Below, in pieces: positions 26,912 through 33,510 of a DNA stretch of 34,850 bases (positions are counted from its first letter, which is position 1; every line of letters starts with the position of its first letter). A model generated the notes under the pieces. It ran no database searches. It was given only the letters and a program-made list of their open reading frames with translations, and was not told the origin of the DNA. Both the position numbers and the translations under genes were made by a program. Source of the DNA: an uncultured beta proteobacterium. Lineage in GTDB: Bacteria > Pseudomonadota > Gammaproteobacteria > Burkholderiales > Burkholderiaceae_C. The stretch lies in the NCBI GenBank assembly GCA_903876715.1, contig CAIRBF010000245.1, positions 1 through 34,850 on the forward strand, in the 5' to 3' direction.

Positions 26912-26939
26912 ACTTTATCGGCAAAATTGACACTGTCAA
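26912..26939 (-). promoter_or_regulatory. Sigma-70-like promoter of the DUF4188 gene
   Basis: On the minus strand TTGACA (26934-26939) is followed after 16 bases by TAAAGT (26912-26917). It lies about 90 bases before the ATG at 26820, in the most AT-rich stretch of the neighbourhood. Confidence 0.6.
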
Positions 26940-26943
26940 GTTT
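26923..26943. promoter_or_regulatory. TetR-type palindromic operator
   Basis: TTGACACTGTCAA (26927-26939) is a perfect 13-bp palindrome around C26933 and, with one mismatched pair, extends to 26923-26943. It covers the -35 box of the minus-strand promoter. Length, odd centre and TGACA half-sites are typical of TetR-family operators. No TetR gene is in the window. Confidence 0.6.
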
Positions 26944-27007
26944 TGGTCAAAAAAACGGCCGATCTCGTGATTCGGATCAGCCGGTGCTGCGTGCGCCGCT
27001 CAGCCTC

Positions 27008-27445
27008 TCAGGCGCCGTGACCCTTGATGTAGGTCTCGAGGAAGGACACTTGCGCGCCGAGTTGGCGGATCATGTCCTTGACGATGTCCCCGATCGAGAC
27101 CACGCCGACGACGCGCCCGCCGTCGAGCACCGGCAGGTGGCGGAAGTTGCGGTTGGCCATCAGGCCCATGCAGGCCTCGAGAGGATCTTCGGGCCGCACG
27201 GTCAGCGGATCCCGGGTCATGATCTCGCCCACCGGGGTGATCCGTGCGTCCCGGCCCTCCAGCAGCACGCGGATGGCGCAGTCGCCCTGGGTGATGATGC
27301 CCTCGAGACGGCCTTGGTCGAGGACGAGCACCGACCGCACCCGGTGGGCCTTCATCAACTCGAGCGCGCGCTGCACGGGTTCGGCCGACGTGACGCTGAT
27401 CACGGCGCCGGATTTTTGGCTCAGGCAGGTCTTGACGGTGGTCAC
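27008..27445 (-). CDS. Two-CBS-domain protein
   Basis: 145 residues from a GTG at 27445 with AAGGA about 7 bases upstream. Two CBS motifs are seen: 10-62 (VQRALELMKAHRVRSVLVLD, GIITQGDCAIRVL) and 77-130 (IMTRDPLTVRPEDPLEACM, HLPVLDGGRVVGVVSIGDIV). Stand-alone CBS pairs bind adenine nucleotides and often act in energy or redox signalling; there is no attached effector domain. It is divergent from the NudC gene, which handles adenine dinucleotides, but no functional link is shown. It faces no operon partner. Confidence 0.92.
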   Translation of the reverse strand: MTTVKTCLSQKSGAVISVTSAEPVQRALELMKAHRVRSVLVLDQGRLEGIITQGDCAIRVLLEGRDARITPVGEIMTRDPLTVRPEDPLEACMGLMANRNFRHLPVLDGGRVVGVVSIGDIVKDMIRQLGAQVSFLETYIKGHGA

Positions 27446-27599
27446 GGAGCAGTCCTTGACAGGATATTGATCCAGGACTTTACGCCAAGATGAACGCGTG
27501 TCCGCTTCAATCGCCAGTGCCCGATCGGAGTGCGCAATGGTCGCGCATGGCTTAGGCTAGGGGTTGCGTTCATTCACAGGGCTCGGCCCGTACCCAGGC

Positions 27600-28418
27600 A
27601 TGCCATTCGTTCCTGCGATCGACCCCATGGTGCCGGCCACTTCCTCGGGCTGGTGGCTCATGTTCGTGGGCGGCAAGCTGCTGCTGCCCGCCGACGAGTT
27701 GCTGCCGCTCGAGCCGCTGTCGTCGGCTGCTTTCGAGGCTGACGCGGTCTCGCGGCACTTCCTCGGCCGGCTCGATGGCCTGGACTGCTGGGCCGCGCAC
27801 CTGCACAGCGCCCCGCCGGGCTGGCGCGAGGTCCCACTGCGATCGGCCATGATGCAGTTCTCGGCGCCGCTGGCGGGGCTCGCCGGTCGTGCTGCCCAGG
27901 TGCTCGAGTGGGACCGCACCCACCGTTACTGCGGCGTCTGCGGCACGCCCACCGAACTGCAGCCCGGCGAGCGCGCGCGCCGGTGTCCCGCCTGCGGCCA
28001 GGCGTCCTACCCGCGGCTGAGCCCGGCGATGATGGCGCTGGTCTGGCGCGCAGACCGCGGCCGCCCCGAACTCCTGCTGGCGCGGGCGCCGCACTTCGCG
28101 CCCGGCATGTTCAGCGCCCTCGCGGGCTTCGTCGAGGCTGGCGAGTCGCTCGAAGACTGCGTGCACCGCGAGGTGCAGGAAGAGGTCGGCCTGCAGGTGC
28201 ACCACCTGCGCTACTACGGCAGCCAGAGCTGGCCCTTTCCCAACAGTCTCATGGTGGCTTTCACCGCGCAGTGGGCCGGCGGCGAGATCGTGCCCCAGCC
28301 GGGCGAGATCGAGGAGGCGGGCTGGTTCCCCTTGGACGCGTTGCCGAAGATCCCGCCGCGCTTCTCGATCTCGGGGCACCTGATCCGCGACACGGTGCAG
28401 GCGCTGGCTGAAGCTTGA
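27600..28418 (+). CDS. nudC: NAD(H) pyrophosphatase / RNA NAD-decapping hydrolase
   Basis: 272 residues from the ATG at 27600 (a TTG at 27564 would add 12). It cleaves NADH or the NAD cap of RNA to nicotinamide mononucleotide plus AMP. The zinc ribbon has C111, C114 (CGVCG), C129 and C132 (CPACG), then YPRLSPAMMALV. The Nudix box at about 176-198 is complete (G-x5-E-x7-REVQEEVG). The NudC-specific SQPWPFPxS motif is present with one change (SQSWPFPNS, 208-216), which separates it from other Nudix enzymes. No clear ribosome site is seen. Confidence 0.93.
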   Translation: MPFVPAIDPMVPATSSGWWLMFVGGKLLLPADELLPLEPLSSAAFEADAVSRHFLGRLDGLDCWAAHLHSAPPGWREVPLRSAMMQFSAPLAGLAGRAAQVLEWDRTHRYCGVCGTPTELQPGERARRCPACGQASYPRLSPAMMALVWRADRGRPELLLARAPHFAPGMFSALAGFVEAGESLEDCVHREVQEEVGLQVHHLRYYGSQSWPFPNSLMVAFTAQWAGGEIVPQPGEIEEAGWFPLDALPKIPPRFSISGHLIRDTVQALAEA

Positions 28419-28475
28419 TTCCCAGCCAGCGCGCTGGCGCCCTCGGTCGCGGCCGCGTGCGCGGATGCGCGTGCT

Positions 28476-29234
28476 TCAGCCGGCGCTGCGGTCCTTCAAG
28501 CGCCAGGTGGTCACGAATTCGAAGCGGTCGACCGGGTAGAGGTTGACCGACATCGAAAGCAGGCGCGATTCCCCTCGGTACTGACGCCGCACGCGCAGGC
28601 CCGGCGAGCCTGTCTTGACCTGCAGCAGACGGGCACTGTCCCTGGGCAGGGCGACAGCGCCGACCGTCTGGCGCACCTCTACGATGGTCTCGCCGCCGTG
28701 CTGCTCGACCAGACCGTGGATCCAGCCGCTGCCCCCCTGCAACTCGCTCCAGACGCCCTCGAGCCCCGGCCTGACATACACCCGCATGTCGACGATGGGG
28801 ATCTCGCTGGCGCGCGGGTAGCGACAGACTTCCATCTCGAGCCAACGCTCGCCGCTGCTGCACTCCAGCCAGCCCGACAGCGGGGGCTTGACCTCGAGCC
28901 AGCGGCATTGCCGGGCCTCCAGGCGGGTCTCCTGCGTGTACTGCATCAGGTCGGCGAGGGAGCCGAGCGTGGCCACGTAGCGTTCGCTCGGCCGCGCGGC
29001 CTGCACACGCGTGCCGACCCCCTGGTGGCGACTGAGCAGGCCGAGGTCGCACAGGATCCGGACCGCTTCGCGCAGCGTGTGCCGCGACACACCGAACGCT
29101 TCGCACAACTGCGGCTCGGGCGGCAGCAGCGAACCCACGGGGTAGCGGCCCTCGGCAACGGCTGTCTGCAGCGCCGCGGCGACATGCTGGTAGCGGGGCG
29201 CCGCGGCCGCCAGGCGGGAGAGGGAGCCTTGCAT
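28476..29234 (-). CDS. GntR/HutC-family repressor with UTRA domain
   Basis: 252 residues from the ATG at 29234. The N-terminal winged helix (14-78) has the GntR pattern (GRYPVGSLLPPEPQLCEAFGVS, RHTLREAVRIL, GLLSRHQGVGTRV). The C-terminal UTRA domain (about 95-240) binds a small effector in this family. The frame is open further upstream to 29351, but this would run through the promoter and operator at 29249-29289, so the downstream ATG is preferred. It is divergent from the CoA-ester operon and very likely represses it through the palindrome at 29274-29289, with relief by the pathway substrate or a CoA intermediate (inference). Confidence 0.92.
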   Translation of the reverse strand: MQGSLSRLAAAAPRYQHVAAALQTAVAEGRYPVGSLLPPEPQLCEAFGVSRHTLREAVRILCDLGLLSRHQGVGTRVQAARPSERYVATLGSLADLMQYTQETRLEARQCRWLEVKPPLSGWLECSSGERWLEMEVCRYPRASEIPIVDMRVYVRPGLEGVWSELQGGSGWIHGLVEQHGGETIVEVRQTVGAVALPRDSARLLQVKTGSPGLRVRRQYRGESRLLSMSVNLYPVDRFEFVTTWRLKDRSAG

Positions 29235-29248
29235 CGGGGTCCTGCGGA

Positions 29249-29276
29249 TTGACAAGGGCCTTGCTTGGGTTATAAA
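29249..29276 (+). promoter_or_regulatory. Strong sigma-70 promoter of the CoA-ester operon
   Basis: TTGACA (29249-29254), a 16-base spacer and TATAAA (29271-29276) form the best consensus promoter in the window, 73 bases before the first gene's ATG at 29350. Confidence 0.8.
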
Positions 29277-29289
29277 CATCCGGACGTTT
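29274..29289. promoter_or_regulatory. GntR-type operator at the operon start
   Basis: AAACATCCGGACGTTT is a 16-bp palindrome with one mismatched pair, centred on TCCGGA. It overlaps the end of the -10 box and the expected transcription start, so a bound GntR protein would block initiation. GGACGT repeats once more 8 bases on (29282 and 29291). Confidence 0.7.
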
Positions 29290-29349
29290 GGACGTCTTGG
29301 CTTCGCGGTCGCCGGGACACCGCCACCCTCACCAACGCCCCGATCATCC

Positions 29350-30522
29350 ATGGACGCAGGAGCACGACAGCCTCACCCCCTGGCGGGGATCACGGTGGTC
29401 GAACTCGGCCACAGTGTCGCGGGTCCTTTTGCCTGCCAGATCCTAGCCGACCTGGGCGCGCAGGTGATCAAGATCGAGAAGGGCGCAGGCGACGACGCAC
29501 GCCACTGGGGTCCGCCCTTCGTCGACGGGGCCTCGGCCACCTTCCAGGCGCTGAACCGGGGCAAGCGCTCGTTCACGCTCGACCTGCGTGGTCCGGACGA
29601 CCGGCAGGCGCTGCTCGATCTCGTGGTGGCGCAGGCCGACGTGGTGGTGCAGAACATGCGCCCGGGCCAGGTGGCCGAACTCGGGCTCGATGCGGCGAGC
29701 CTGCGCGCGCTGCAGCCGCGGCTCGTCTACTGCAACATGGGTGCCTTTGGCGCTGCGGGCCCGTTGGCCGACCGCCCGGGCTACGACCCGCTGATGCAGG
29801 CCTTCGGCGGCATCATGAGCGTGGTCGGCGAGCCCGGCGGCGCGCCTGTTCGCGTGGGCCCGTCGATCGTCGACATGGGCTGCGGGCTGTGGGCCGCGTT
29901 GGGCGTGGTCTCCCTGCTGATGCGGCGCCAGCAAACCGGCGAGGGCGGCGTGGTCGATGTCTCGCTGCTGGAGACCTCGATCGGCTGGATGAGCCTGTTC
30001 AGCGCCCAGTTCCTGGCCAGCGGCACGGTGCCGGCGAAGAACGGTTCCGGTCAGGCGGGCATCGTGCCCTACCGCGCCTACCGCACGGCCGACGGTGACC
30101 TCGTCGTCGCCGCCGGCAATGACAAGCTCTTCGCGGCGCTGTGCGCCGTGCTGGGGCATCCCGAATGGGTGGTTGACGAACGCTTTGCATCCAACCCTGC
30201 GCGGGTGGGTCATGCCGCGGGGCTGTATGCGCTGCTCGAGCCCTGCTTCCTGCAACGGGGCAACGCCGAGTGGATGGCGCTGCTGGAGTCTGCGGGCATC
30301 CCCTGCGCCCCGGTCCAGGACGTGGCGCAGATGCTGGCCCATGAACAGACCCAGGCCATCGGTCTGCTGCAGCAGGTGGCCGGCAGCAGCATCCCGCTGG
30401 TGGGCTTGCCCTTGTGCCTGGACGGGCTGCGCCCGACTGCTTCGCACGCCGCCCCGGCCCTGGGCGAGGCTGGTTCGCTGCGCCAGTTCCTGGCCGAGAG
30501 CTTGCCTCGGGAGACCCCATGA
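29350..30522 (+). CDS. CaiB/BaiF family CoA-transferase, first gene of the operon
   Basis: 390 residues. It has the type III CoA-transferase signature (GITVVELGHSVAGPFACQIL, QVIKIEKGAGDDARHWGPPF, LNRGKRSFTLDL, QNMRPGQVAELGLD) and catalytic Asp at 175 (PSIVDMGCGL). It would activate the free acid substrate by taking CoA from another thioester such as succinyl-CoA. It differs clearly in sequence from the orphan CoA-transferase at 15359-16615, so the two probably use different acids. It lies behind the operator-controlled promoter at 29249. Its stop overlaps the hydratase ATG by 4 bases. Confidence 0.93.
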   Translation: MDAGARQPHPLAGITVVELGHSVAGPFACQILADLGAQVIKIEKGAGDDARHWGPPFVDGASATFQALNRGKRSFTLDLRGPDDRQALLDLVVAQADVVVQNMRPGQVAELGLDAASLRALQPRLVYCNMGAFGAAGPLADRPGYDPLMQAFGGIMSVVGEPGGAPVRVGPSIVDMGCGLWAALGVVSLLMRRQQTGEGGVVDVSLLETSIGWMSLFSAQFLASGTVPAKNGSGQAGIVPYRAYRTADGDLVVAAGNDKLFAALCAVLGHPEWVVDERFASNPARVGHAAGLYALLEPCFLQRGNAEWMALLESAGIPCAPVQDVAQMLAHEQTQAIGLLQQVAGSSIPLVGLPLCLDGLRPTASHAAPALGEAGSLRQFLAESLPRETP

Positions 30523-31328
30523 CCACCGAATTCGAGGGCCTGGAGCTGCAGACGCTGCGTCTGGACGAGCCCCAGGCGCATGTGCTGCGTGTCACCCTGG
30601 ACAGGCCGCAGGTGATGAACGCGATCAACACCCGCATGGGCGAGGAGCTGCTCGCACTGTGGCAGCGCCTGATCCGCGACGCCGGCAACTGGCGCTGCGT
30701 GATCCTCACCGGGGCCGGCGATCGCGCCTTCTGCGCTGGCGGCGACCTGAAGGAGCGCGACGGCATGACCGAGGCGCGCTGGCGCGCCCAACACGAGATC
30801 TTCGAGCGCGCCTATTTCGCCCTGCTGGAGGTGCCCATCCCGGTGCTGGCCGCGATCAACGGCGTGGCCTATGGCGGCGGGCTGGAGACGGCCCTGGCGT
30901 GCGACTTCATCTATGCCGCACGGCACGCGCGCTGCGCGCTGTCCGAGGTGCGTCTGGGCATCATGCCCGGCGGCGGCGGCACGCAGAATCTCGCCCGCGC
31001 GGTGGGCGAACGCCGGGCCAAGGAACTCATCCTGCGCGCCCAGCCTTTCGACGCCGAGCAGGGCCTGGCCTGGGGCCTGTTCAACCGGGTCGTCGCGGTC
31101 GAGGAGTTGATGTCCGAGGCGCTGCGCTGCGCCGGCGACATCGCCGCCAACGGACCGCTGGCCGTGCGCCAGGCCAAGAAGTCCATCCATCAGGGGCTGC
31201 AGACCGACCTGCTGACGGGCTCGCGCTTCGAGATCGAGGCCTACAACCGCCTGGTGTCGTCGAAGGACCGGCTCGAGGGTGTGCGCGCCTTCAACGAGAA
31301 GCGGCCGCCGCAATTCACAGGGGAGTGA
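30519..31328 (+). CDS. Enoyl-CoA hydratase/isomerase (crotonase) family enzyme
   Basis: 269 residues. The crotonase fold is shown by FCAGGDLKER (oxyanion-hole strand), AAINGVAYGGGLETALACDF and GIMPGGGGTQNLARAVG. Both glutamates used by enoyl-CoA hydratases are present with the correct 20-residue spacing (E123 in GGGLE and E143 in LSEVRLGI), so hydration of a 2-enoyl-CoA is likely. The C-terminus (RLEGVRAFNEKRPPQFTG) is standard. In this operon a branched substrate such as 3-methylglutaconyl-CoA would fit. A CGGGAG ribosome site precedes the ATG, and its stop overlaps the next gene's GTG (GTGA). Confidence 0.93.
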   Translation: MTTEFEGLELQTLRLDEPQAHVLRVTLDRPQVMNAINTRMGEELLALWQRLIRDAGNWRCVILTGAGDRAFCAGGDLKERDGMTEARWRAQHEIFERAYFALLEVPIPVLAAINGVAYGGGLETALACDFIYAARHARCALSEVRLGIMPGGGGTQNLARAVGERRAKELILRAQPFDAEQGLAWGLFNRVVAVEELMSEALRCAGDIAANGPLAVRQAKKSIHQGLQTDLLTGSRFEIEAYNRLVSSKDRLEGVRAFNEKRPPQFTGE

Positions 31329-32296
31329 AGTCCGTGGGAACGACGACTGCCGATGCGGTGCTGGTGCGCGAAGTGGGCCTGCGCGATGGGCTGCAGATGC
31401 TGGCGCAGTTCATGCCCACGCCGGACAAGCTCGCCTGGATCCGTGCCGAGCACGCCGCGGGCGTGCGCGAGATCGAGGTCACCTCGCTGGTGCCGGCGCG
31501 ACTGGCGCCGCAGTTCGCCGACGCCGAGGCCGTGGTCCGCGAGGCGCTGGCGCTGCCCGGGCTGTGCGTGGTGGCGCTGGTGCCCAACCTGCGCGGGGCC
31601 GAGCGCGCCTTCGAGCTCGGCGTGCACAAGCTGGACTACGTGGTCTCGGTCAGCCGCACCCACAACCTGCGCAACGTCCGGCGCGAGCGCGAGGCCTCGC
31701 TGGAGGACCTCGCGCGCATCGTCCGGGCGCGCGACGAGGCCGGCCTGCGCGGGCGCGTGCGGGTGGCGGCCGGGCTGTCGACGGCACTGGGCTGTTCCTA
31801 CGAGGGGCGCATCGCGGTGGACGAGGTGCGGCGCTGCGCCGCCGCGCTGGCCGAGGCCGGCGCCGACGAGGTCGCGGTGGCCGACACCGTGGGCTATGCC
31901 GACCCGAAGCTCGTGGCCGAGGTCTTCACCGCCGTGCAGGCCGAGACGGGCGCGCTGCCGCTGCTGGCGCACTTCCACGACACGCGCGGCCTCGGGCTGG
32001 CCAACGTGAAGGCGGCGCTGGACGTCGGGGTGCGCGCCTTCGACGCCTCGCTCGGCGGCATCGGCGGGTGTCCGCACGCGCCGGGGGCCACCGGCAACGT
32101 GTCCACCGAAGACCTGTGCTTCATGCTCGACGCCCTCGGCCTGGCCAGCGGCATCGACCTGCCGGCCCTGCTCGAGGTGCGCCAGCGCCTGACGCAGTGG
32201 CTGCCGGGCGTGGCGCTGCACGGCGCCGTCGCCCGTGCCGGCCTGCCCACGGGCTGGCGCCCCGCATCCAGCCTTCACCGCGTCGCAACCTCCTGA
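31325..32296 (+). CDS. HMG-CoA lyase-type enzyme
   Basis: 323 residues from the GTG overlapping the hydratase stop, with AGGGGA as ribosome site. It is a DRE-TIM metallolyase: REVGLRDGLQ holds R20 and D21, the metal ligands H216 and H218 lie in LAHFHDTRG, the flexible-loop cysteine C249 in GGIGGCPHAPGATGN, and N258 nine residues later. Spacings from H216 to C249 (33) and C249 to N258 (9) equal those of human HMG-CoA lyase. It should cleave HMG-CoA or a close analogue to acetyl-CoA and a keto acid. In bacteria this clade also includes lyases of unknown substrate. The next gene starts 27 bases downstream. Confidence 0.92.
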   Translation: MKSVGTTTADAVLVREVGLRDGLQMLAQFMPTPDKLAWIRAEHAAGVREIEVTSLVPARLAPQFADAEAVVREALALPGLCVVALVPNLRGAERAFELGVHKLDYVVSVSRTHNLRNVRREREASLEDLARIVRARDEAGLRGRVRVAAGLSTALGCSYEGRIAVDEVRRCAAALAEAGADEVAVADTVGYADPKLVAEVFTAVQAETGALPLLAHFHDTRGLGLANVKAALDVGVRAFDASLGGIGGCPHAPGATGNVSTEDLCFMLDALGLASGIDLPALLEVRQRLTQWLPGVALHGAVARAGLPTGWRPASSLHRVATS

Positions 32297-32322
32297 ACGG
32301 CACGCCTGCAGCCCTCCCACCG

Positions 32323-33510
32323 ATGAGCACCCTCCACGACAGCGCCGACGCGGCCATGGACCGCGAGGACCACCCCGAGATCCGCGAGGGCGTGCGCAGG
32401 ATCTGCGCCGACTTCCCCGGCAGCTACTGGCGCGATCTCGACGCGCGCGACGCCTACCCCTCGGACTTCGTCGAGGCGATGACACGGGCCGGCTACCTGG
32501 CCGCGCTGATCCCGGAGGCCTATGGCGGCGCGGGCCTGCCCTTGCGCGCGGCCGGGGTGGTGCTGGAGGAGATCCACGCGAGCGGGTGCAACGCCTCGGC
32601 CACCCACGCCCAGATGTACACGATGGGCACGGTGCTGCGCCACGGCAGCGTGCAGCAGAAGGAACGCTACCTGCCGGAGATCGCCGCCGGACGGCTGCGG
32701 CTGCAGGCCTTCGGCGTCAGCGAGCCCTCCACCGGCACCGACACCACGCGCCTGAAGACGCGCGCCGTGCGCGACGGCGACCATTACGTCATCGACGGCC
32801 AGAAGATCTGGACCTCGCGCGCGCTGTACTCCGACCTGATGCTGCTGCTGGCGCGCACGACGCCACTGGAGCAGGTGCAGCGGCGCACCGAGGGCCTGTC
32901 GGTCTTTCTCGTCGACATGCGCGAGGCCGTCGGCCACGGCATGACGATCCGGCCGATCGCCACGATGATCAACCACAACACCACCGAGGTGTTCTTCGAT
33001 GGCCTGCGCATCCCCGCCTCCAGCCTGATCGGCGAGGAGGGGCGGGGCCTGCGCTACATCATGGACGGCATGAATTCCGAGCGCATCCTCGTGTCGCACG
33101 AGTCGCTCGGCGACGCGCGCTGGTTCATCCGCACCGCGGTGGACTACGCCAGGCAGCGCGTCGTCTTCAACCGCCCCATCGGCCAGAACCAAGGCATCCA
33201 GTTCCCGCTCGCGCGGGCCTATGCGCAGCACCAGGCGGCCGATCTGATGGTGCGCCACGCGGCAGCGATGTTCGAGGCCGGGCTGCCCTGCGGCGAGCAG
33301 GCCAACCTGTCCAAGCTGCTCAGCGCCGAAGCCGCCTGGGAGGCGGCCGAGGCCTGCGTGCAGACGCACGGCGGTTTCGCCTACGCTCGGGAGTACGACG
33401 TCGAGCGCAAGTGGCGTGAGGCCCGGGTGCAGCGCACGGCGCCGATCTCGACCAATCTCATCCTCGCCTACATCGGCGAGCACGTGCTCGGCCTGCCGCG
33501 GTCCTACTGA
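32323..33510 (+). CDS. Acyl-CoA dehydrogenase with alternative catalytic Glu
   Basis: 395 residues with a full acyl-CoA dehydrogenase fold: N-terminal helices, a beta domain (LQAFGVSEPSTGTDTTRLKT, DGQKIWTSRA) and a C-terminal helical domain (FNRPIGQNQGIQFPLA, QTHGGFAYAREYDVERKWR). The catalytic Glu of MCAD-type enzymes (YEGTSQ) is missing; the aligned stretch is TAPIST. A Glu at 253 (GMNSERILV) sits where isovaleryl-CoA and long-chain dehydrogenases carry theirs, so the enzyme should be active with a branched or bulky substrate. FAD and an electron-transfer flavoprotein would be used. It is fourth in the operon, and its stop overlaps the next ATG by one base (TGATG). Confidence 0.92.
   Translation: MSTLHDSADAAMDREDHPEIREGVRRICADFPGSYWRDLDARDAYPSDFVEAMTRAGYLAALIPEAYGGAGLPLRAAGVVLEEIHASGCNASATHAQMYTMGTVLRHGSVQQKERYLPEIAAGRLRLQAFGVSEPSTGTDTTRLKTRAVRDGDHYVIDGQKIWTSRALYSDLMLLLARTTPLEQVQRRTEGLSVFLVDMREAVGHGMTIRPIATMINHNTTEVFFDGLRIPASSLIGEEGRGLRYIMDGMNSERILVSHESLGDARWFIRTAVDYARQRVVFNRPIGQNQGIQFPLARAYAQHQAADLMVRHAAAMFEAGLPCGEQANLSKLLSAEAAWEAAEACVQTHGGFAYAREYDVERKWREARVQRTAPISTNLILAYIGEHVLGLPRSY

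Noticed and set aside
27463..27483. FNR/Anr-like site (TTGAT half-site) upstream of the CBS gene
   Set aside because: Only one half matches; the other reads GACTT in place of ATCAA, and it lies too close to the start codon for a usual activator site.
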